Assembly (NCBI GenBank): GCA_008360975.2 | Contig: CM039211.1 | Span: 65,934,565-65,998,564, forward strand | Origin: Lichenostomus cassidix | Taxonomy: Eukaryota; Chordata; Aves; Passeriformes; Meliphagidae | DNA length: 64,000 nucleotides | Direction of reading: 5' to 3' | Shown here: one piece after another, positions 38,201 to 49,500 of the stretch | Layout: each line of letters begins with the position of its first letter | Numbering within the stretch: the stretch's first letter is position 1 | Notes under the pieces: model-generated | What the model was told of the DNA's origin: nothing | What the model saw: only the letters and a program-made list of their open reading frames with translations | The model's database searches: none | Made by a program: the position numbers and the translations under genes

Positions 38201-38480
38201 TTCCTGAGGATATCTAGGGACATCTACAGACCCTGACTCCAGACACACATTTTGGCAGCACCTTGATCTTTCACAATGATTGAAATTTTCTCTTTTTGAG
38301 AGAGTTTGCATCTTTTTTATGTTTTTATCATGCCAACTTCTAGTTTTATGAGTTTTTTCTAAGAATTCCTCTATTAGCAGTTTTCCTAGCTCTTCATAGT
38401 TACTCTCCTGTTCTTCTTCTCCATCTTCAGTATCAAATGGAATGATCCTGACTCTTTCATTTCTAGCTAGAGATCCTTGT
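29297..38480 (-). CDS. UNC13B: UNC13B giant exon (about 3060 codons, disordered, motif-rich)
   Basis: One uninterrupted frame from the splice acceptor before 38480 to TAA at 29299-29297. The first ATG is at 38311, but the frame stays open 56 codons further up to the acceptor, and one base (A) completes the Arg codon begun in exon 42873-43095. This is therefore an internal exon read in frame, not a stand-alone gene. Rough order by residue from the ATG: a basic N-terminal part with RRRKKKLR near 44-51; Ser/Lys/Glu/Gln-rich disorder; an SETK run near 528; three SSENL-type modules; an aromatic/Trp-rich island near 1078-1431 with PMDLS and PLDLS; three 49-residue repeats near 1708-1854; a 12-residue repeat near 2179-2239; an acidic stretch; and a Lys/Glu-rich tail. 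Hydrophobic FF/LF patches recur throughout. No enzyme or membrane domain is visible. I recall very long predicted UNC13B isoforms in mammals, which fits. Its 3' end is unresolved (see the donor and poly(A) entries). Confidence 0.93.
29316..29319 (-). other. UNC13B: Candidate GC-type splice donor ending the giant exon (phase 2)
   Basis: The minus strand reads GAGAAAAG then gctagt, with exon end 29319 and GC at 29318-29317. It leaves AG in phase 2, which joins T at 27666 to make Ser: ...[17 protein letters not shown]. The exon would be 9162 bases, an exact multiple of three, i.e. a symmetric cassette. Apart from GC in place of GT and T at +3, the site matches the donor consensus. I saw no GT donor of the right phase in the last 540 bases. 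Confidence 0.4.
29834..29840 (-). other. UNC13B: Consensus GT splice donor inside the giant exon (phase 0)
   Basis: The minus strand reads AAAAG then gtgagtaag, with exon end 29840 and donor GT at 29839-29838. It falls between Lys and Val codons (phase 0). The next two exons both begin in phase 2, so direct splicing to either shifts the frame; joining to 27666 meets a stop within a few codons. The exon after 25349 must begin in phase 0, so a jump to that exon would stay in frame. Coding texture continues past this site to the stop, so its use is uncertain. Confidence 0.45.
31596..31775 (-). repeat. UNC13B: Five tandem 36-base units (12 residues each)
   Basis: The shared TGTGGAAG string starts at 31596, 31632, 31668, 31704 and 31740, a regular 36-base period. 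The protein reads five variants of EESGLEKLPQAN around residues 2179-2239. It is an in-frame minisatellite in the acidic part of the giant exon. Units are less uniform than the 147-base repeat (Gly/Ser, Lys/Asn and Asn/Ser changes), so it looks older. Confidence 0.95.
32750..33190 (-). repeat. UNC13B: Three tandem 147-base units (49 residues each)
   Basis: Units begin at 32750, 32897 and 33044 with exact 147-base spacing and almost no mismatches; divergence appears mainly at the outer edges. Each encodes a 49-residue module with PPPEVEKRQSNKPEEVKQPE, then QKETSGISSLFGSIGDLFKV, then EPVTSQ. The module joins a charged, Pro-rich spacer to one hydrophobic SSLFGSIGDLF patch. The near-identity of codons points to recent duplication or gene conversion. 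An assembly collapse or expansion here is also possible. Confidence 0.95.
36683..36728 (-). repeat. UNC13B: 12-base tandem repeat encoding SETK units
   Basis: Just under four copies of a 12-base unit inside the giant exon, encoding KSETKSETKSETKSEAE around residues 528-543. The unit is a multiple of three, so length changes keep the frame. It is probably polymorphic. Confidence 0.9.
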
Positions 38481-41400
38481 CTAAGATGAGAAATAAAGGG
38501 AGTGGGAGGGAAAGGAAGAGAGGCAGCAAAAAAAAAATAGGAAAGGAAAAATAATAGTTTTTTAAAAAGCTATAGAAAGGACAGAAAAAATACTAATGGA
38601 AAAACATGCATTAAATAAATGAAAATTAAAATCAGAAACGTTCAGAAATAACTAAATTGAAAACCTGCCAATCTACCACCATTACATTTCAATCAAATAG
38701 TCAAAAAAAGCAGCATGGGTTGTGAGATTCCATCGGTTATGTCTGCACAAAATTTAGAAATGCCTTTTTGAGGGAGAACAGCTTTTTGTGATCAAGTGAG
38801 GGCACACTGCCTTGGCTGTACCAGTACTCTGCTGTTGCTTTTTTAGGCATGCTGAAAAGAAGTCACTTATTGCAGCAACAGGACTACTTTGAGATGCAGC
38901 GCCCACGCGCACCGTTCCACTATGCTGTGCCTGCATTTCAGTCACTCTGGGCTGCAGACTTTGTTTTAGCAGTATTCATAAAGCACACAGGGTCTCCCAG
39001 GGGTGGCTACAGAGCAGAGATTTCATCTGGAGACTTAGGAGTAACTGGACTCCAGGTAAGTTGGGACAGGGGGCAAAATGCAAAACCTGGGTGCCAGCAA
39101 CAAGAGGAGTTTCAGCTATTTCACCATTCTTCCTTGCTGGGGGAACTCTTCCCACAGCTAATGGCCTAAAAGTGCCCCTACCAATAAAAAATTAAGATTC
39201 ATAGAGCTGTTACTGGACCAGAAGGCAAAACAAAACACTGGTGCTGGATATTTGCCCACCATAAACCTCAGATGCTTTTCAGGATTTGTACTTCCCATTT
39301 GTAATACATCTGAACAGATCCAGCAATTTATACTAGTCCATTGTAGGAGAATGGATTAAGCTGTGAAACAATCTCATGCTTCCCAGAAACCCAGTAAATG
39401 ACCCCTGGGATTTTGCAATTAAGTCCTAGCCCTTGTTCAGTAGGATTATCTCAATCCTTCAACCATCCCAAAGGCAGTAGCAAGAAAAATTCCTCTTTAT
39501 CTAAATCGCACATAGACAGCTCCTGACAATCTACATATAAACAAACAAGTAGAAAGTAGATGTAAAAACATCAAAATGATCATCTAAAAGATGCACTGCA
39601 GCTTTGCCTCATGTCACCCACTGCTGACAACTAAGGAGCATGAGAGCACGTGTGTCTCTGACCTGGCAAGAGGAGTGCCAGAGAAGGGAAAGGACAGAGG
39701 GCATGTGGGCATTTTATGGATACTGCTAATCCAAGAGTCTTCACCATGAGAGCTGCATGGAGCACACCAACACAGGATACAAAAATGATGGTCCTAAGAG
39801 AGAAATGGGTCATTGCTTTTCCTACTGCTGCTTTAGTGCTGCATTTCCAACAGTATTAGCTAACTTCCACTAATTGGAAAGATGCTCATTACTTTAAATG
39901 AGTACTGTTATACATAGTTTAGAACACTTACTACATTTGTTGCTCACAATTTTAAGCCAGTAATCGAAATAATTTTCTTTTAAAAGATTCCCCTGGCCAC
40001 TGTAGTTACTGGATCAAGCCCCTCCAATGCTCAGCTGAAGGCAATGGGAGCCACACAAATATCTGAAGAGCCATTATCTGTAAATGCTGAATCAAAAATT
40101 GACTAATTTAGGCAAAAAGAAAATTACTTTTCTTTCTAATTGAGCTCTTTTCCCTGTATGTGTTTCCCCTGCTCTTTCCCAAAGCGTCCCTTTCACTAGA
40201 AATAAAGCAATGATGAGAAACCCAACACATGAGATGAGAAAAAGACATCAGCTCAGCATTTAACTACTACAGATCTGAAAAAGAGCTGAGGCAAGCAGCA
40301 AGTATCAGCTGAAATGTACCACAGAAAGACTTCACAGCAGCAGCAGTGTGGACACAGTTAGAGAGGTACAGAGAGGGTAACTCCCTCACCTGACAGATCT
40401 AGAGAGACTCAGATGTGTTCTCTAGGTCAGTGTAGCCACTCACAGTGCTATGCTATCATATTGCCTTGGAGGCAAACAGAGCAAGACTAGGGAGGCATGA
40501 GCACAAACAGTTAAAGAAAATTAGCACTGCAAAGAAAAATTAGTGCTTAAATAAAAAAAAAACCCAAAAAAAAAATCTGTGGGGAAGACGTCTGCTATTC
40601 TGGAGCCAAACTGGCTGTTGGCAGCAAAACACACTCCAAGGAGAGATAAGAATATTTCTTGTCATATTTAGGAAAGGGTGGAAGAAAATACATTACTTCT
40701 ATCAAAGGAACATGATCACATATAACAGCTAATAAACAGAAGCAGAACTTTTTCATCGTAACTCAAATATTGTAAGAAAAAAACCCAGGTCTTAGAACAG
40801 TTTCAGCTGAAGCTTTTTGGCACTGACAACCTTTTGCTCAGTTCAAGACAGGTTTTGGCAGGTTCTTGTCTGATTCTTATGGGTCTGCCCAGGAGAGCAT
40901 CCTAGAAGCCCTCATTTTCACAGCCACCATCACCTGCAGTCTGCCAGGAACACTGATTTCATCAGGTGACTGCCTGGTCCACAGCACTGAGAGCTGCTAG
41001 GAACAAAAGTCAAACACAATTCATTTCTGCAATATTCTGCTACAACTTTGTTTTGAAAATATTTAAGATCTACCCACGTGCTTCTTTTCAGCCAGCTTGT
41101 TAGAAATACCTTTCTGGTAAGTAAGAGAAGCCCACATAGCTTCTTTGGAAAGCTTATTTGCATATTTTATGTTTTAAGATTAAATATGCAGCAAAAAATC
41201 TTGTTGGGCATGTGGAAAATGCACATGGAAAGAAGAATGCTCAGATCACCATCAAGGATTTGCGTTTCTGGACTGAAAGTAATTTTAGACCACAGCAGAC
41301 TACAAAGCTCATGGTTTTTAAGTAAATTTTATCAGTCCAGAACCTTTCACATCAATGCGTTCAGGAAATCAGGGGAAAAAGAAGAAATATATTCCAGCTT

Positions 41401-42872
41401 AGTATTCTCTAACAATTCAAACCAGCAGTGCTTCTTTGAAAGGTCTTACATTTATCTTTTAGATACAGATAGAAGCTCACATACTTGCTGACTTCAAGCA
41501 AGGTGAGCCATGAAAAACTACCTGTATAGTTAATACCACTCCAAGAAATCACACAACTCCAAAAATATGCAGCCACCACTGGCTTGCCCTGACTGGGGCT
41601 CAAACATCACTGTTCAGCTCAGCTCTACCCTAAAGAAAAACCCTCAGCTCATCTTCACAGACTCTCAGTTAGATCTTCAGCAATTTTACCACTGCAAAAC
41701 AGCAGCACAGATCACATGGGAAAGGGGATAACTTGCTTATGAAAGATATTTAATGAACTAGGAACAGAGCACTAAGAGTGACACATCACACTGTAGTAAA
41801 TACATTTTGTTGGCACATTTGCCTCTGTTCTTGAAACCTCTGCAACACTAACAACATTAGATGTTACCATTAAACTTCACCCTTTACCATTAACAATCAC
41901 ACATCAAGAAGAGCAAAACTTAGCCTCAGTCACCCATGACAATAACTGAATTTAGGTTCAGGCTTCAGGAAACAAGAACATTCTCACCAAGGGAGATAAG
42001 GTTGAACAAATCAGTTATAATACAAATAAAATTCTGCACCTCTAACTGTGATAGTGCTTAAGAAACTGCTTCTTCCTTCCACAGCAAAGATAGAAGCAGT
42101 ATCATGACCTCTTCTACTCAACCACTCTTACCAATCTGACCAGCACTGTCCAAAATCTTCTGCTCTCCCCTTACACAATGAGCTCTAGTTCTCAGCCATT
42201 GTGACTGGTCAGTTAGTGTTGCAATGGTCAATACTTAAGTCAAAAACACTTGTGAAACCACTGATTAATGGTCAAAATAATAATTCAGAGCAAGAAAACT
42301 ATCCTTCACACAGCTGAAAGTAAATCTGAAGAGAGAGCATGCTGCTCACCAGTGTTATAGGATAACAGGAACAAAAGGACCAAAAAACCAACAACTAATC
42401 TGTTACAGACTTTCTTCTTGAATACATTGTTTTGGGAGATCTAACAGAACTGGAGTTAATCCAAAAGGGAATATAAATCTGCATCAAGAAAGAAGCTCCC
42501 AATAGGATAAGTCTGCTAGAATGTTTTCCGCTGGCTTGGGAGGCACACATATGCCATGGTACCAGAACAACCAAATGGCCACTACTCTGGCCTTCAAAAG
42601 GTAAGGGGAAAGTAAAAACAAGAGCAAATAACCTCAAAGTTGAGCATATCTTTTAAAGGTAACTCCCTAAACTGCCAGATCTGGTGTAACACATACCCTC
42701 ATGAGTTCTTCACCACAGCAGAATCCAGTGTTAGCAACACACGTAACACCAGACCTATCAGAAGACTTTAGAGCAATTGACTTCCCTCCCCTGGTAGCAC
42801 CACACCTCCATGGTCTGCAGAGGAAAAACAATGGGGAGAAAGGACAGCTACTACCCGTAAGACAGCACCCAC
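38481..42872 (-). other. UNC13B: UNC13B intron, 4.4 kb
   Basis: Intron between the [10 protein letters not shown] exon and the giant exon. The minus-strand acceptor before 38480 is tttctcatcttag, a good pyrimidine-AG signal. It contains a short A-rich tract near 40553-40575 and no recognisable gene. Small open frames on both strands look random. Confidence 0.85.
40553..40575. repeat. A-rich tract
   Basis: An A10-CCC-A10 type low-complexity run in the intron upstream of the giant exon. No function is apparent. Confidence 0.7.
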
Positions 42873-43095
42873 CTGACGGCCGTGTGCTCCCGATAGTCCA
42901 GATCATAGCTCTGGAGGGAGTCGGCACAGGAATCCCGCAGGACTCCCTGCTTCTGCAGGCGAGCTGGTCCCGTGAATTGGTGCACGGAGGCATTGGGCTG
43001 CACGGTGGTGTGGTAAGGAGGGGGAATGCTGTTGCTCGTCTCGCTGCGGTAGTCGCTGTCCCGGTCATCCACAGCGCTGTCAGCGTCTTCAAAGG
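42873..43095 (-). CDS. UNC13B: UNC13B exon: conserved [17 protein letters not shown] linker
   Basis: A 223-base exon with acceptor cttag before 43095 and donor gtgggt from 42872 down. It starts with CC (completing Ser), encodes 73 residues and ends with AG in phase 2. The protein begins [20 protein letters not shown], continues with [18 protein letters not shown] and ends [12 protein letters not shown]. This is the Munc13 linker between C2A and the calmodulin-binding region and is almost identical to Munc13-1 over its first 40 residues. It is predicted to be disordered and phosphorylatable, with no catalytic residues. The exon is a branch point. Its phase-2 end joins in frame to 27666 (short form, ...[14 protein letters not shown]) or to the giant exon at 38480 (...TAV-R-QGSLARNERV). 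It is clearly richer in CpG than the surrounding intron. Confidence 0.96.
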
Positions 43096-43370
43096 CTAAG
43101 AGACAAAAGCAGTTTAAGGGCACAGCTCTCTCAAGTTGCCTCGCTGGGACAGCGGAGCCTGTTTAGTTTTGGAAGAAGGACAAAAAGCCACAATTTCTGC
43201 TGTGGCTGTATCTCCATCTGGGAGCTGGCTATAGCCTCCAGTCCTCTCAAGTGTGCACCAAGGAGCTGCAGTGATCAGACCCACACCCTCCTTTCCCTCT
43301 TCCTATTACAGGAACTTACTTTTCTTTAGTCATTACTAACAAGCAGATTAAGACATCTTTATTTAAAACG

Positions 43371-43510
43371 AAAAAAAAAACCCAAACAAAAACCAAAACC
43401 TCAAAACACCAAAACAAACAAACACCACAAAACCAAATGAAACAAAAAAAACCCCCAAACAAACAAGAAAACAAACAAACAAAAAAAAACACAACAAAAA
43501 ACCCCAGCAC
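43371..43510. repeat. A/C-rich simple-sequence tract
   Basis: About 140 bases made almost only of A and C in CAAA, CCAAA and CAAAA patterns, with a second A run near 43562-43575. It lies about 280 bases upstream (in transcription) of the [10 protein letters not shown] exon, so the U/G-rich pre-mRNA tract is near that acceptor. Confidence 0.85.
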
Positions 43511-46500
43511 CCAAATTTCAGGTACTTTTCTGCTGCCAAAATGAAGCTTTAGATATAGGAAAAGAAAAAAAAAAACCCACAAACTGAAAAACACTTATTT
43601 GTGGAAAGGAGCTCTTTCTGAAAACTTTTCAACCTTTAAGCTGTAATACTATCTTTTCTTCTCAGCATTCCTACTAGAATTTTAGGGCTCTGGATATTTT
43701 TTCATGCCTTTTTTTTTTCTTCTCTTTTTTCAAGAAGTGTTAGTTTAAGTTAAGAAAAATTAATGGAAAGTACTCAGTAGGAAAATCAGAAGAACTGGGA
43801 GAGCAATTCTGCTTATAAGCAATTATGCTACTTCTAATGGGGGAAAACTCCTACATTTAACACATACAGGTAAATCACCTTAATCATAATACTTAACACT
43901 AATAATAACCTCCACAAAGGAAAAAGCTCCTTTCCAGTGAGTTCTTCACTCCGCAAAAACATTTTTGCTTGTTAACCCTTCAGGAAAGCAGAATGTCAAG
44001 TTACAGTGAGGAAAGGTATCAAAAACACATGGCTGTGTATAGCTGTGCAGGATGCAAGGTTATCTTTGCAAGCTTCAAGTGAAATACACACACCATAAGG
44101 CAGTGGAGTGCACCATTAACATGCTCGAAACAAAAGAAAATAAGGATCAGCCATTATTCATTCTCTCTGCCACCAAGTCTGTATAAAAAGGACAATCAAA
44201 TTAAAGCCCTCTCTGGTACCTACACTGGTGTGTGCCCTACACAGTCATTCATCATGAGGCTGAACAACAAAGTGAAAGTGCTCTTTACATGTCAGATCCA
44301 TAAAAAAACCTGCATTTAAGTGCTGAAATTCCAAGCAGATGGAATGCAGCATCAGGGAACCCCTTCTTCTTCCACAGGCACTTCCCATACCTCTAATTCA
44401 ATTCCCATTTCTTTTTATCTGAGGTAAAACTTGCCCTTGATGATCTTTTTAGTTCCTTCACAGCACAGCAAGACTAGTGCTCTAAAGTGGATGGAAGAGG
44501 AGAAAAGGACAGCACCAGAAAACATTTGCAAAATATCAGCCACTTGAAAAAGCCATGCTCTACACTCTTAGATGGAACCAATTCAATTTGACTGTCCACA
44601 CCAAAAATGGAGTTAAGCCCCCTGCTTTTTAGTTGTTTAAGTGCTGCAGGGTTCTTGTCAGTCTCTAGTCAATTGAATAAAAATGAATAGCAATCATATC
44701 CTGCTTTATTCAGCTTTATTAAAAGCACAGTGCCCATCAATTTTATCACAGGTCAGTGCTTAGGAGAAATACTGAAAATTTACTACACAAAAATGATTTC
44801 ATATGCCAAAGTGCCAAACCCCACTGAGGAGCACCAAACTTCCAGCCTTTGGAGCAAGGGCCAATCTATTTGTCAATCACAAGGCTTACACTGTCCTCAG
44901 AAGAATAACAAGCTACTGCTCAGCTGAGCAATGTCCTTTTCATTGCTCAACACTTGAGCCATTATCATCGAATGAACAATAATTACTTCTATTTGGACAG
45001 AAAACACACTGTTCCAGAGAGTCTTTTAATGCCTCACTTTGCTGCTCAACTAATATCTTTGTCCATCAGTTGTAACTGTCATTTAAGGTAAAGCCTAAGT
45101 AACTCTGGTATGACAGAAAGTTCTTCAGTTGCTGCAAAATCATCACAGCACTTGTAGAGGCTGAAGGCAGCCTGAGATTTAGGTGTGGGATCTAGTGAAA
45201 GCAACCAGCTTTAGGGATAAACAATTTAGCTAACCTCGAAAGTATTACAGAAAGTACTAATCAGTAGTACAATTACCTGGGTGAAAAAACTGAATTCAGT
45301 GATTCACTAATACTGGGAGTGCAAAGACTTACACGGTTAGGTTATTAGGAAGCAGGACACTGTTTCTATGGGTCAGCAACTCTACCAGCTGACAGGTTCA
45401 GAGAATTCCAAATGAATCAGACCGTTGCAGAGGCACTAGCTGGATTTGTTAACCAGTCATTGCATCTCACCTCTGCACTATCAAACTAAGATTTCCCACA
45501 TAAACCTCAATATGTGGAAACTAAAATCCAAAAATAGCTGACTACCTTAAATGGTACTCAAACATTTAGAGCATATATGTTTATAAAAGTTGACACCAGA
45601 ACTTCTCTCAGTTCTTACTGGCTTTTAGCATGAGGAAGTCTCTTTGAGGTCATGACATAAAATGCCTCCCAGACACATGTTTAAAGGATGCAAGGCTCCA
45701 TGAGACAGGACCATGTTTTTTCTCTGATGTATGCACCATGAACCTAACAGCACCCATAGGTGTTAAAACCAGACAGAAATCCTCAACTGACTCATAAGTA
45801 AGAGCCAACTCAAAAAACTCTTATTCATGCTGAACTGCAACTACCCTATGAGCAATCTCACTTTATTAAACAGAAGTGTTCTCAAGTGAAGACATTACTC
45901 AGTCTGATCAAAAAAACTGGCCCATATGTGGCTTACAGCACTCATTTCCTTTGCAAGAAGGTATTTTGCGAAATGCCAACATGTAGTGATGATCCCATTC
46001 ATTAACATACCTGATGCTTCCATTTTAGTTAAGAGACTGACAAGAACTTGCAGAAGTGGCGTTGGGGGATGCAGCACCCCTTCAAATGGAGGCATTACAA
46101 CCCATGTTTCAGGAAAATATCCCTCACAACACACACTGTGTGATAAATGCAAGCACTGTTTTCTTCAAACAGGTGATACAACAAGTCTTCCATAAGTGAA
46201 GTTGGAGCTTAGCCTCAGTCTCCAAAGATCAGTTAAATTAGTAACAAGACACATAACAATAAACATAAAAAGACAGTAATTGTTTTACCCCAGTTTGAGA
46301 AATTTCACGTATACCAAAGAGCTCTTAAGGGATGAAAACTGTTTCCTTGTCACTGGACCCATTGTGTAGAGAGCTGTGGGTAAGGCTGAAGGGCAGGGCA
46401 GAAGCATGCTGTTCATGTTTCATTATTGAATATTCATGCATATAGGCAGCATAAGAAGAAAACCCAGTGGGGCAGTCACATCACACAACAGGATTTCACA

Positions 46501-49500
46501 GAGTGGGCAAAATCAAGGAAGGAGATACCTTCTCTGCCTGTTATTCCTCCCCCTAACTCCTGCCCACAGAAGTTACAATGTGACTGCTGCAGGGTAGAAC
46601 ACATACAGTTTTTAATATCTTGACCTCAAAACCACTTTGACAGTCCTTCTATGCCAGATCAATCAGTCACCTTTAGCCTTTAGCAACTTTCTTTAAATCA
46701 AACTTCAGGACAGGAAGGAAAAATTATTACAGGTGGCTGGATGAATGCACTTGAAGTGTTTTTGTTGGTTTAAGGTCCCAATGCACAGCAGGATCTCCTC
46801 TCAAAAGGCTGTATTCAGACGAAATTGCCTCTTGCTTTTCTAGCACCATGTGTCATCAGCCCCTGGGAGCAGAGGTCCAGTCCCCCAAGCTTAGTTACCC
46901 TCCACAAATTTGAGCAAAATCTTGGACAAAAGCAAAATTCTCATTAGTTCTCCAAAACAAGCACTGAGCTTTTCACATCTTTTATCTATTTCAATAATGG
47001 TTAAAGAGAATAAAGTGTTTTAACTGAAGGACTGACTTCCAGTCTAGGTCAGCAAAGGTCTCTGCCAGCTCCACACCAAGGGCCTTTGCAATTCACCTTC
47101 CCCACCCTTCATCCATTTAAACTTCTTTTCATTATAGCTGCCAACAGCTTCTTTGCTTAAGTCTCAGACCCACTGCTCCACTGCCTACTGAACCATTGAT
47201 CACTGCTGACAATCAAATGCACTTTCTAAAATCTTATAATCAAAATGCATACTGGCTTAAAGAGGATTACTGAGGTAACAAGGAAGGAAAAAAAATCTCA
47301 AAAGGACAGAAGGGTATTTTTTGAGGCTCTTCTGTATCTCTTAATGCTAAAAATGTCTAGGTTTTGAGAGATTATTTAAATGCAACTTTGCAGGTCATTA
47401 GTTCATCGTATTGCCCTCATTATTTAAAAACACATTAGAAATTTGCTTTTTTTTAAGACAGCATGTTTGCAATATGATGTCTTCAGCTTAAGAGCTTTCA
47501 TAATTTTGTTTTCCCCACTTGAAAATACTCTGCTGCTGAAACACTCAACAGCCAAGAACTGAACTGACAGGCTGAAGTGTAAAGACTACCTTGAACATCT
47601 ACCCTACTTCTTCAAGACTTTCCCTTTCCTAAAATGAAACCAGGTCAGCAGTACCAGATGTCCCTTTCCTAAAGTGCCATCTGCCCAACTAACAGGGGCC
47701 TGGGCTACAATGCTCCTCTTCCAGAACCTCTCACCACGAAAAAGTCTTCCAGCTACCAACACACAGTTTCTGCTGCTTCCTTCTCAGCTGCTGTTTAAAG
47801 TTTTCAGTTAGAAGTGTGTTTTTCATTATACTGTCAAACTAATGGATTTCACTTGGAAACACCATCAACACTGCCCCAAGCCTGACTGTAAGGATGCTAA
47901 AATTATTTCAAAGAGGACTGCACAACAAGGATGAAGGGGAGGGAGGGAGCCTCATGAATACAAGTACCTTTTAAAGCAAAAACACCACACACCAACTCTC
48001 CAGATAAACAGGAAAAATACATCTGCACAACCCTCCCAGATCTCTCACTGACTAATGCCATTTCTCACTGACTAATACCCCATTTCCCTCCCAAATACAG
48101 AAAAACAGAAAATAAAGCTGTTTAGGGCACTAGTCTTTGTTTTAGTAGTGTAAAAAACCTATCTCTCAGTTACCCTACCACACCTCTAAGAATAAACAAT
48201 TGAGACATCCAGTTCTGACAGCACAAGCAAGTTGGTCAACACTGCTGATGCACAAAGAACTTATGTTTGATCAAAGACAGGAGAACAAGGAGGACAAAAA
48301 ATGTTGTAGGAGAAGAAATGAGGAAGTCACTAATGGAAGACTTCTAAAATGCAGAACAGGTCCACGTATGAAATGCACTGTAACATTAGCTGCACATTAG
48401 ACTCAGAAGCAGTAAGAGCATCCTCTCCAAATTCCATTATGTCAAAAATGGAAAAGCACAAGGCAGAATCTCCTCCCTGCTGGATGCAGTCACAGTGATC
48501 TCTCTTTGCACACTCCCCTAAGCAACACTCTGGTTCTTATCCTTTACACAGGGAACAAACACCTTTGTTTTAAGACTCATGGATCAATCCTTGCACGTTC
48601 TATAGACTGCAGAAGCCACACACTATATCTCGAGTGGAAGCCGTCCCTGTTGGCACCTGTAGCACTTTCAGAAAGTGAATGTTTCATGCCCATTTTCTGG
48701 AAAAAACAACAAAAATTTTGCAGCCTAACCAGAAGATAACACAGCTGTTTCCAGGTGTGGCATCAGCTCTACAGATCACAGACACCTGCAGTATCTGAAT
48801 TTTACCTGTCCAAGGCTGGTCAGCACTAGTTAAAGCAAAGCCCTGTCACTTTTGCCATGATACTGTCCCACTGAGGTTGAACACAACACAATACTTACAA
48901 CCCCACTGGTGTGCAAAAGTAATTTCTTCTTTCAGATTTACTCCTATTTGCAGTATTTGGAATATATTTCCACCATATCTTTGTATCTTAGTAAGACAAT
49001 GACTACAGATTCCCTTGTGTTTTTCCATTACTCCAAACATTGATTTGGGCTTACAAAGATATGAAGAACAACACAAAAGACATACACAAGCAAAAAACTA
49101 GAATCACCTTTACAGGAAAGGAATAATAGTCCAATTCTGCCATCATGTCCTCAAATTCCAGTAGAATGCACAAACAACTCATTTAAAACATGACCAAAAC
49201 AAAGCTAAAAAGTGAAAAAAATGAACAGCCATCCATCTCCACAAATATGAATGAAGACAAAGTGAAAGAAAATACAACGGAACAGATTTTTTATATGCAT
49301 GAATATTTCCACTTTTCTTCGTACTGGAGCATGCTGCATCACTATACAATGAGAAAGCTTGCAAGAAATCAAACTGTTACGTACTCAGCTGCTCTCCCCA
49401 TCCGAAATAACTCCAGTTGCCTGCATGTAACACAAATGGCAGAAAAGAATAGGAATGGAAAAAGAAAGCTTAGAAAAAACAAACCACAAGCATACTTTTC

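Noticed and set aside
38311..38311. ATG at 38311 as the start of an independent 3004-residue protein
   Set aside because: The frame is open another 56 codons to a good acceptor whose phase matches the upstream UNC13 exon, so splicing explains it better. An internal start is still possible but unsupported.
42667..43099. Longer frames on both strands across the [10 protein letters not shown] exon (141 codons minus, 132 codons plus)
   Set aside because: The Munc13 match is in another minus-strand frame; these are GC-rich shadows.
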